Shown in pieces: positions 45,728-52,867 of a DNA stretch of 64,000 nt; position 1 is the stretch's first letter; each line of letters opens with the position of its first letter. Source of the DNA: JTS-AC122 sp041742635 (GTDB taxonomy: Bacteria; Planctomycetota; Phycisphaerae; Phycisphaerales; UBA1924). The position numbers and the translations under genes were made by a program. The stretch spans positions 1-64,000 of the forward strand of contig JBGSIF010000136.1 of the NCBI GenBank assembly GCA_041742635.1. Reading direction: 5' to 3'. A model generated the notes under the pieces. That model was not told the DNA's origin. It made no database searches and worked only from the letters and a program-made list of their open reading frames with translations.

Positions 45728-46441
45728 ATGAAGACTCTCAGTTCAATTCTCGCGGCTGCCGTTCTCGCGGCAGCGGCGGGCTCGGCTTCGGGAGCCTTGG
45801 TCACGATCGGCGGCAACTTCGGCGGTTCCTTCGGGAACAGCAACGTGCTCGCTATCAACGGCCAGGGTTCGACCAACATCAGCGGCAACATCAGCGGCGC
45901 GTCCTTCAGCGGCGTCGTCAATGCCTCGTCGTTCGACGGCGGCTGCAACCTGCTGCTCACCCTGACTCAGTTCCAGTTCAGCACCACCCGCTCCAACCCC
46001 ACCACCCTGACGATCACCATCGTTCAGGATTACGCGATTCCGGTCGCGGCCGGTTGGACTGGCTCGCACCAGTTCAACGGTGATGCTAACTTCACCAACG
46101 CCGGCCAGAGCGCATCCCTCAACGTCGTTTCGACGCACGAAGGCACCGCTCTCCCGACCCTCAATCAGTCCGAAACCGCTGGTGGTCCCGGCCAAATCGC
46201 GTTCAGCCGCGGCCAAGGCCCCACCACCGTTGTCAACCCCGTTTCCAACCCCTACCGGATCGCGACGACCTACACGATCGTCCTGACCCGCGGTGCGGCT
46301 GGCAGCGTCCTGTTCAACCTCCCCGACTCGGGCGTTGATCAGGCCTCCTGCGTTCAGCACATCCCCCTTCCCTCCGCTGGCCTCGCCGGTCTGGCCGGGA
46401 TCCTCGGCGTTGCCGGCATTCGCCGTCGTCGCCTCGCCTAA
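45728..46441 (+). CDS. PEP-CTERM-like secreted protein (exosortase substrate)
   Basis: 237 aa. An N-terminal signal peptide (LAAAVLAAAAGSASGA) leads to a Ser/Thr/Asn/Gly-rich extracellular domain of unknown function. The C-terminus is a sorting signal: IPLPSAG, then a hydrophobic LAGLAGILGVAGI segment and RRRRLA. The Pro-Leu-Pro form is a variant of the PEP motif. AGGAA lies 5 nt before the ATG at 45728. It is the only such protein in the window, directly behind the exosortase module, and is a good candidate for the system's dedicated surface protein. Confidence 0.88.
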   Translation: MKTLSSILAAAVLAAAAGSASGALVTIGGNFGGSFGNSNVLAINGQGSTNISGNISGASFSGVVNASSFDGGCNLLLTLTQFQFSTTRSNPTTLTITIVQDYAIPVAAGWTGSHQFNGDANFTNAGQSASLNVVSTHEGTALPTLNQSETAGGPGQIAFSRGQGPTTVVNPVSNPYRIATTYTIVLTRGAAGSVLFNLPDSGVDQASCVQHIPLPSAGLAGLAGILGVAGIRRRRLA

Positions 46442-46465
46442 TCTCGCACTCATCTCATCTACATC

Positions 46466-46490
46466 AAACCCCGCTTCGGCGGGGTTTTTT
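46466..46490 (+). terminator. Rho-independent terminator closing the polysaccharide locus
   Basis: AAACCCCGC (46466-46474), a TTCG tetraloop and GCGGGGTTT (46479-46487), with a T6 run at 46485-46490. It is 24 nt after the PEP-CTERM stop and marks the 3' end of the locus. Confidence 0.95.
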
Positions 46491-46580
46491 CATTTTTGCA
46501 CCTCTCTCAGCCACCTTGTTCACTTCGGCGCTTGACACGCACGCCCTCCCCCCCGCACACATACGCTCTTCCACCCCACC

Positions 46581-47690
46581 ATGCCTTCTACCTCCACCAA
46601 ACAAATCGGCATCCTCACTGGCGGCGGTGATTGCCCCGGCCTCAATGCCGTTATTCGTGCCGTCGTCAAAGACGCTGCTTTCCACTCCATCCCCGTCATC
46701 GGGTTCGAGGACGGCTTCCAAGGCCTCATCGAAAACCGCTTCCGCACCATTTCCGCCGAGGACGTCTCCGGCATCCTCACCTTCGGCGGTACCATTCTCG
46801 GCACCTGCAACCGCACCACCCCCGTCCGTTATCGTGTCGCCACCTCCGACTCGGGCGACCCGGTTTATGCCGACGTTACCGATCGGTGCCTCGCCACCTA
46901 CCGCCACCACTCGCTCGATGCCCTCGTTGTTATTGGCGGCGACGGCTCCATGACCATCGCAGACCACGTCGCACGCGCCGGCGGCGACGCCGTCAACGTC
47001 ATCGGAATCCCTAAAACAATCGACAACGATCTCTTCGGCACCGACCTCACCTTTGGCTTCCTAACCGCCGTGGCCACTGCCACCGACGCTCTGGACCGCG
47101 TTCACACCACCGCGGCTTCTCACCACCGCGCCCTCTTTGTCGAGGTCATGGGGCGCAACGCCGGCTGGATCGCACTGCACGCGGGCGTCGCCAGTGGTGC
47201 GGACGTCATCCTCATCCCCGAAATTCCGTTCTCGCTCGCCTCGGTCGAAGAAGCCATCATCACCCGTTCTCGGTTGGGCAAACGCTACTCCGTAGTTTGT
47301 ATCGCCGAGGGTGCTCGACCCACCGGCGGCAGCCAAGTCGTCCAAGCCATCGATCCCACCATGCCCGACCCCATCCGCCTTGGCGGGATCGCTAAGTATG
47401 TTTCCGATCACATCGAGCGTGAGACCAGAGTCGAGTGCCGCCACGTTGTACTCGGACACGTCCAGCGTGGCGGCGGCCCTATCGCCGCTGATCGTGTCCT
47501 CGCGACTCAGTTCGGCCATCACGCCATGAGCATCCTCCGGGCCGGCGTGCGAAACCGCATGGTCGCCATGACCGGCCTTCGTCTCACCGACGTCCCGCTG
47601 AGTGACTGCGCGGGCAAGCAGCGACTCGTCCCCATCGACCACCCGCTCGTCGCCGCGGCCCGGGCTGTCTACACACGATTCGGCGAGTAG
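46581..47690 (+). CDS. pfkA: 6-phosphofructokinase, mixed-type active site
   Basis: 369 aa. It phosphorylates fructose 6-phosphate in glycolysis. Motifs are LTGGGDCPGLN, VIGGDGSMTIAD, IPKTIDNDLFGTD and MGRNAGWIAL. At the two positions that separate donor types, it has Gly122 (E. coli Gly104, ATP type) but Lys145 (E. coli Gly124; lysine is typical of pyrophosphate-dependent enzymes). This G/K pair is found in mixed-group PFKs, so the donor should not be assumed. It stands alone after a terminator. Confidence 0.95.
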   Translation: MPSTSTKQIGILTGGGDCPGLNAVIRAVVKDAAFHSIPVIGFEDGFQGLIENRFRTISAEDVSGILTFGGTILGTCNRTTPVRYRVATSDSGDPVYADVTDRCLATYRHHSLDALVVIGGDGSMTIADHVARAGGDAVNVIGIPKTIDNDLFGTDLTFGFLTAVATATDALDRVHTTAASHHRALFVEVMGRNAGWIALHAGVASGADVILIPEIPFSLASVEEAIITRSRLGKRYSVVCIAEGARPTGGSQVVQAIDPTMPDPIRLGGIAKYVSDHIERETRVECRHVVLGHVQRGGGPIAADRVLATQFGHHAMSILRAGVRNRMVAMTGLRLTDVPLSDCAGKQRLVPIDHPLVAAARAVYTRFGE

Positions 47691-47878
47691 ATGTGGTCGC
47701 ACCATAGGGTTCTTGCCTGCGCCCGCATCGACCTCACTCGCACAATCTGCCGCTAAAAACACATGATGCATTAGCCTGTGCGAGTGATCTTGTCGCTTTG
47801 GTAGAGCGGCTGGGTGAACCAGCGTGACAGTCCATCTATCGCACGGCAACTTTATTTCACTTCGTACCCGGGACTCGT

Positions 47879-48160
47879 TTGATACTGAACATACTCGCCA
47901 CTCTGACCGCCTGCGCCGGAGCCTTGGCGTCCTTGACGCTCGTTGTACTCTGCATTGCCAGCGCGCCGAACAGCACCCCACGCGCGGCCGCCAGGCTCAA
48001 ACGCATCCTCGCCTTGACCGTACTGGGAGGTGCTGCGCTCCTCGTGTCGGCGGTCTGGGCCATCGTTGCTGGTCGTCCTTTGATCGGCGCGATCCTCGGC
48101 GGGCTACCGATCGCCACCTTGTTTGTTCTCATCGTTGTCGTCCAACGTTCTCGCCGTTGA
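47879..48160 (+). CDS. Small membrane protein, unknown function
   Basis: 93 aa from TTG 47879. Three hydrophobic segments cover most of the protein (ILATLTACAGALASLTLVVL, ILALTVLGGAALLVSAVWAI, IGAILGGLPIATLFVLIVVV), ending in QRSRR. No family was recognised and no strong ribosome-binding site is seen; the coherent hydrophobic pattern argues that it is real. Confidence 0.6.
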   Translation: MILNILATLTACAGALASLTLVVLCIASAPNSTPRAAARLKRILALTVLGGAALLVSAVWAIVAGRPLIGAILGGLPIATLFVLIVVVQRSRR

Positions 48161-48228
48161 TACTCCTGTATTTCCCATTCAACACCCTTGCTTTGATCGA
48201 CAGACACACTACTCCGAAAGCGCTCACA

Positions 48229-48645
48229 ATGTCTGCTCAACTCCTCACCGCCCCGGATTCCGATGCTTCCACTGAAGTGACACCGCTCGCGTATTTGGGT
48301 GCGTACGACGCCGTGCTGAACGACGACTACGCATGTGTTGCGTACAAGGAACTCGACCGCGGCTCGGGCGACTGGCGTGTGCGCATCAGAGCACGCCACC
48401 TCACCGGCGTCGTCTTCGAGCCGGAGGCCATGCGACTCGCGGCGCGCTCCGCTGGTGCCCAGTCCAAACCGTTTTTCACTTGGGGCAACTGCATCGATCC
48501 AACCCCAGCGGATCCACGCAGCGTCCAATACAGGGTCTACGTCAAGGATGGCAAGCCCTCGCATATCGAAATCTGTATGCAGTTGCGCCAAGCGGACGGC
48601 TCGCCGGCGGTACCCACAAGCGCAACTTTCGCCTGGCCCAGGTGA
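48229..48645 (+). CDS. Hypothetical protein
   Basis: 138 aa, soluble. The sequence is protein-like (AYLGAYDAVLNDDYACVAYKEL, WRVRIRARHLTGVVFEPEAM, VYVKDGKPSHIEICMQL), with mixed alpha/beta character, but no family was recognised. The ATG at 48229 is chosen because the open stretch upstream in this frame overlaps the small membrane protein gene. It lies 68 nt after that gene. Confidence 0.65.
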   Translation: MSAQLLTAPDSDASTEVTPLAYLGAYDAVLNDDYACVAYKELDRGSGDWRVRIRARHLTGVVFEPEAMRLAARSAGAQSKPFFTWGNCIDPTPADPRSVQYRVYVKDGKPSHIEICMQLRQADGSPAVPTSATFAWPR

Positions 48646-48763
48646 TCATCGAAGCGGTCCAGTTGGGCACCCCTCGCATCCGCTCGCCGCGGCTCCTTGT
48701 CGCACCGTCGGAATACGCATCGAGAATTGGCCGATAAGGATCCATGAGGGTTCGTCCCTCCGG

Positions 48764-48792
48764 CTGACAGCCAGCGGACGACCCCGTATACT
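48764..48792 (+). promoter_or_regulatory. Promoter of ugd
   Basis: CTGACA (48764-48769, five of six to consensus) and TATACT (48787-48792) at an ideal 17-nt spacing. The predicted RNA start is about 50 nt before the ugd ATG. This is the best sigma-70-type promoter in the window. Confidence 0.75.
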
Positions 48793-48847
48793 CGATCCGA
48801 TTCCCACTCTCTGTCCCACCCCTGCCAGGCTTTGTAGGAGCGTTTCG

Positions 48848-50203
48848 ATGCGATTGACGATGGTTGGTACCGGATACGTCGGCTTGGTCACCGGCGTCTG
48901 CCTCTCGAACACCGGCAACGACGTTGTCTGCCTTGACGTGGACGAGGCCAAGGTGCAGAAACTGCGCCACGGCGAAAGCCCCATCTACGAACCCGGCCTG
49001 AACGAACTCCTCGAGCGCAACATCGCCGCCAAGCGGCTGTCTTTCACGACCGACGCCGCCGACGCGCACCGAGATGCCGACATCATCTTTATTTGTGTCG
49101 GCACCCCCAGCGACGAGCGTGGGCACACGGACATGAAGTACGTCTTCAGTGCCGCCGACACCATCGCCGACGTGCTCGCTTCGCTCGGACCCAAGCAAAA
49201 GACCAAAGTCGTCGTCGTCAAGTCCACCGTCCCCGTCGGCACAACACTTGCCGTCCGCGACCGCATCCGCGCCAAGGTTGGCCCCACTATCCCCTTCGAG
49301 GTCGCCAATAACCCCGAGTTCCTCAAAGAAGGCGCGGCGATCGAAGACTTCAACAAGCCCGACCGCGTCGTCGTCGGCGTTGAGAAAGACTCCGTCGGCG
49401 AAGTCATGCGCGACCTCTACGACCCCTTCGTCCGCAATGGGCACCCCGTCTATGTCATGGACATCCTTTCCAGCGAGATGGTCAAGTACGCCAGCAACGC
49501 GATGCTTGCCTGCAAAATCTCATTCATCAACGAAATGGCCAACCTCTGCGAGGCCTATGGCGCCGACGTCAACCGCGTCCGTGAGGGAATGACCTCCGAC
49601 AAGCGCATCGGCAACCAGTTCCTCTACCCCGGCCTTGGTTACGGCGGCTCCTGCTTCCCAAAGGACACCCTTGCCTGCATCATGATGGGCGAAAAAGCCG
49701 GCGTCCCTACGCCCGTCAACAAGGCCGTCCACGACCTCAACCAGGCTCAGCGCGAACGCTTCTTCGGCAAGATGCTCAGCCATTTCAAAGCCAAGGACGC
49801 CCCCGGCGGCCTCACCGGCAAAACCCTCGCCTTCTGGGGCATTGCCTTCAAGCCCCGCACCGACGATATCCGTGAAGCCCCCGCCATCACCCTCATGCGC
49901 AAGGCTCTCTCCTACGGCGCGAAGGTCCGTGCTTATGACCCGGTTGCCAATGAGAACGCCCGACGCGACCTCGGCCCCAACTTCGAGATCCTCGACGACA
50001 TGTACTCCTGCGCCGACGGAGCGGACGCTTTGGTTATCTCAACCGATTGGGACGAGTTCAAGAATCCGGACTTCGACCGCATCGCTCGCAGCATGAAGAG
50101 CCGCGTGATCTTCGACGGCCGAAATCTCTATCGCCGCCAGCACATGGGCGAACTCGGCTTCGCGTACTATTCTGTCGGTCGAGCGCCGGTGAAGCCGCAC
50201 TGA
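48848..50203 (+). CDS. ugd: UDP-glucose 6-dehydrogenase
   Basis: 451 aa. It oxidises UDP-glucose to UDP-glucuronate with two NAD+. It has the N-terminal Rossmann motif MVGTGYVGLVTGVCLSN, KSTVPVGTT and NPEFLKEGAAIEDF, the catalytic cysteine C269 in GGSCFPKD, and the C-terminal AFKPRTDDIREAP. GGAG lies 7 nt before the ATG. It lies 2.4 kb after the polysaccharide locus with its own promoter and probably supplies UDP-glucuronate to it. Confidence 0.97.
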   Translation: MRLTMVGTGYVGLVTGVCLSNTGNDVVCLDVDEAKVQKLRHGESPIYEPGLNELLERNIAAKRLSFTTDAADAHRDADIIFICVGTPSDERGHTDMKYVFSAADTIADVLASLGPKQKTKVVVVKSTVPVGTTLAVRDRIRAKVGPTIPFEVANNPEFLKEGAAIEDFNKPDRVVVGVEKDSVGEVMRDLYDPFVRNGHPVYVMDILSSEMVKYASNAMLACKISFINEMANLCEAYGADVNRVREGMTSDKRIGNQFLYPGLGYGGSCFPKDTLACIMMGEKAGVPTPVNKAVHDLNQAQRERFFGKMLSHFKAKDAPGGLTGKTLAFWGIAFKPRTDDIREAPAITLMRKALSYGAKVRAYDPVANENARRDLGPNFEILDDMYSCADGADALVISTDWDEFKNPDFDRIARSMKSRVIFDGRNLYRRQHMGELGFAYYSVGRAPVKPH

Positions 50204-50268
50204 TCCGGACGATCGTCCGTCCGGGTCATCCCAACTCCCGCGGCCGCACTCGCGCACTGGAGACACCC

Positions 50269-51144
50269 ATGGGCTCGTCCAAGCCGCCGGGCACGCTCGG
50301 GAGTGACGCTGGCGTCGTCCCTGTTGATGAGGGAACACTTGTTCGTTCCAACTCGCCGCCGCCCCGCGCCGTCGGTGCCGTCCCACCGGCCATCGCCACC
50401 AAAGCCGGCACTCGCAACGGCGGGTGCCCGTGCTCCGGCGATGAACGTACCACCCTCTCCGGCCTCGACAAAGTGCAGAGTTTTTCAGGCGATCTTCCGT
50501 CCCCGCTCCAGGTCATGAACTACACGCAGGCCAAGGACGAGCCGGTTCGTTCCTTCGTCCCTGACAAAGAAATCCGTCTTTGGATCAAGCAGGCCGCCGA
50601 GTACCACGGCGTCCCGCACCTTATGCTCGCCGTCATCCTCCAGCAGGAAAACGCCCCCGGCGCATCCCTCTACCAGAAACTCGGGCAGTTTGCCGAACGC
50701 TCCGGCCAGACCATCGCGGGTATCCTCGACGAGGCTCTCTGGGACATCGTTCCAGACAAACTCGCCGGCGGATCCTCCGGCTTCGCCAACATGAAACGAG
50801 CCACACTTCGTGGTGCTGCTTCCTACTCCGAACGCGTCTACGCCCGCAAGCCCATCCCCGATAACGTCCGTTTCCGTATGCAAGGCTGGGACTCCGACAC
50901 CCGTGTCCCCGGCGAGGATTGGCGATGCGACCTGTACTACTGCGCCGCCCATCTTCGGGAACTCATCGATCGTGTTACGGGTAAAGTCTGCCACAACGGC
51001 GCGCTCAGCCGCGACCAACTCGAAAAAGTCTTTGCCTCTTACAACGGCAGCGGCAAAGCCGCCGAAAAATACGGCCGCGATGCCATCAATCTCCTCTCGA
51101 ACGCCGCCGCCGGAAAGGGCAACCTGTACTTCTACGAGAAGTAA
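50269..51144 (+). CDS. Lysozyme-like domain protein (putative)
   Basis: 291 aa. The first 110 residues are low-complexity, Pro/Ser/Thr-rich, with no obvious signal peptide. The rest resembles lysozyme/lytic-transglycosylase folds: an early glutamate in MLAVILQQENAPG, then GGSSGFANMKRATLRG, where such enzymes have GLMQ-like motifs, and a helical C-terminus ASYNGSGKAAEKYG. GGAG lies 7 nt before the ATG at 50269. Context between ugd and serS gives no further clue. The fold call is tentative. Confidence 0.6.
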   Translation: MGSSKPPGTLGSDAGVVPVDEGTLVRSNSPPPRAVGAVPPAIATKAGTRNGGCPCSGDERTTLSGLDKVQSFSGDLPSPLQVMNYTQAKDEPVRSFVPDKEIRLWIKQAAEYHGVPHLMLAVILQQENAPGASLYQKLGQFAERSGQTIAGILDEALWDIVPDKLAGGSSGFANMKRATLRGAASYSERVYARKPIPDNVRFRMQGWDSDTRVPGEDWRCDLYYCAAHLRELIDRVTGKVCHNGALSRDQLEKVFASYNGSGKAAEKYGRDAINLLSNAAAGKGNLYFYEK

Positions 51145-51198
51145 CCTCTCTTCCCGCATCAGCACGCCACGCTTATTCAGGGGTACACTCCACCCGCC

Positions 51199-52740
51199 AT
51201 GATCGACCTGAAACAACTGCGCGACGATCCCACCCGCTTCCGCAACGGCTGCGCCAAGAAAAACGTCCGCGTCGATATCGACCGCCTGCTCGAACTCGAC
51301 CGCGAGCACCGCACCCTGCTCACCCAGCAGGAAACCCTGCGAGCCGAGCAAAAGAAAATCGAGAAAGAACTCGGCCCGCAGATGGGCAAACTCGCTGGCG
51401 AACTGAAAAAAATCGCCCAGTCCGATCCCGCCCGTTCGTCCCAACTCCAGCGCGAACTCGACGACCTCAAGGCCCGCCCCGGCGCGCTCAAGGCCCAGAT
51501 CGCCGAGGTCGAATCCCGCACTTCACTTCTCGAGCCACAGGTCCGCGACCTGCTCCTGACCATCCCGCTCCCGCCCGACGCCGATGTTCCCGTCGGCAAG
51601 GGTGCCGACGACAACGTCGAGATCAAACGATGGAGCCCGCCGAAGAGTGGGGGGGGGACGCCGGCGTCACCTCCGACCGCCGGCTTCGACACATCTAAAT
51701 CCTTCGAGGCTAACCGCGGGTTCAAGCCCAAGAGCCACATCGAACTCGTCCGCGACCTGCACCTCGCCGACTTCGAGCGTGGCGTCAAAATGAGCGGTAC
51801 CCGCTCCTACGTCCTCACCGGCGACGGGATGCTCCTCCACAACGCCGTCCTCCGCTACGCCTTCGACTTCATGACCCAGAAGCACGGCTTCAAAGCCATG
51901 AGCGTCCCCGTCATCGTCCGTGAAGAGTGCATGACCGGCACCGGGTTCTTCCCCGCCGGACGGGAGCAAGCCTACCTCATCGACGAAACCCACCGCAACA
52001 ACCCCGATGCGGATCTCGCAGGTGAGCACGACGCCCACGCTTCCTCACCACATCACATCCATCCCCACCGCGACCTCTACCTCACAGGCACCGGCGAGGT
52101 CGGACTCATGGGCCTGCACCAAAATGAAATCCTGCGCGAGGAAGACCTTCCCCTGCGCTATACCACCGTCTCAACCTGCTTCCGCCGCGAGGCCGGTGCC
52201 GCCGGCAAGGACACCGCCGGCCTCTACCGCATCCATCAGTTCGATAAAGTCGAACAGGTCGTCATCTGCAAGGCCGACCAAGCCGAGAGCCGCGCCTGGC
52301 ACAAACGCATGATCGGCTACGTTGAGGAACTCCTGCAATCCCTCGCGCTGCCCTACCGCCTCCTGCAATGCTGCACCGGCGACCTCGGCGTCAAAAACGC
52401 CGACATGGTCGATATCGAGTGTTGGATGCCCGGTCGTGGCACTCCCGGTGGCACTGCTCTCCAGAGCAGTGTCCCATCCGGCGCCTACGGCGAGACCCAC
52501 TCCGCCTCCCGTCTCTACGACTTCCAGTGCCGCCGACTCCACATGCGCTACCGCCCCGGCGGCGAGCAAGGCCAAGGCCCCACCGTCTTCTGCCACTCCC
52601 TCAACAACACCGTCCTCGCCAGCCCGCGCGTCCTCATCCCTATCCTCGAGATGTACCAGAACGCCGACGGATCCGTCACCATCCCCGACGCGCTCCGACC
52701 TCACATGGGTGGCGCGCACACCATCAACGGGAATAAATAA
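51199..52740 (+). CDS. serS: Seryl-tRNA synthetase with two insertions
   Basis: 513 aa, longer than the usual 420-430. It charges tRNA-Ser. The N-terminal coiled-coil arm (residues about 30-110) and class II motifs are visible: motif 2 in STCFRREAGAAGKDTAG with QFDKVEQ, and motif 3 in NNTVLASPRVLIPILE. Two insertions explain the length: about 148-176 (GGGTPASPPTAGFDTSKSF region, containing a G9 run in the DNA) and about 264-292, a His/Asp-rich stretch (HDAHASSPHHIHPHRD) just before the DLYLTGTGEVGL strand. Confidence 0.96.
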   Translation: MIDLKQLRDDPTRFRNGCAKKNVRVDIDRLLELDREHRTLLTQQETLRAEQKKIEKELGPQMGKLAGELKKIAQSDPARSSQLQRELDDLKARPGALKAQIAEVESRTSLLEPQVRDLLLTIPLPPDADVPVGKGADDNVEIKRWSPPKSGGGTPASPPTAGFDTSKSFEANRGFKPKSHIELVRDLHLADFERGVKMSGTRSYVLTGDGMLLHNAVLRYAFDFMTQKHGFKAMSVPVIVREECMTGTGFFPAGREQAYLIDETHRNNPDADLAGEHDAHASSPHHIHPHRDLYLTGTGEVGLMGLHQNEILREEDLPLRYTTVSTCFRREAGAAGKDTAGLYRIHQFDKVEQVVICKADQAESRAWHKRMIGYVEELLQSLALPYRLLQCCTGDLGVKNADMVDIECWMPGRGTPGGTALQSSVPSGAYGETHSASRLYDFQCRRLHMRYRPGGEQGQGPTVFCHSLNNTVLASPRVLIPILEMYQNADGSVTIPDALRPHMGGAHTINGNK

Positions 52741-52867
52741 TACGACGATGGTGTCGCTCCGGTGCCCGCACGTGGTTACAAAGCGTTTCGCTCGAAGCCG
52801 ACTTCGCGTCTCAGGTAACGGGTCCACGCTATTCGAGCGGACACAACGTGTGCGACCGGCTTCATGG

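Noticed and set aside
47793..47822. tRNA-like D-arm (TTTGGTAGAGCGG) followed by a small hairpin
   Set aside because: No acceptor stem, no T-arm (GGTTCRAATCC) and no anticodon stem at the right distance.
48746..48760. Hairpin GAGGG-TTCGT-CCCTC before ugd
   Set aside because: Too short and without a T-run to be a terminator, and it overlaps the region just upstream of the ugd -35.
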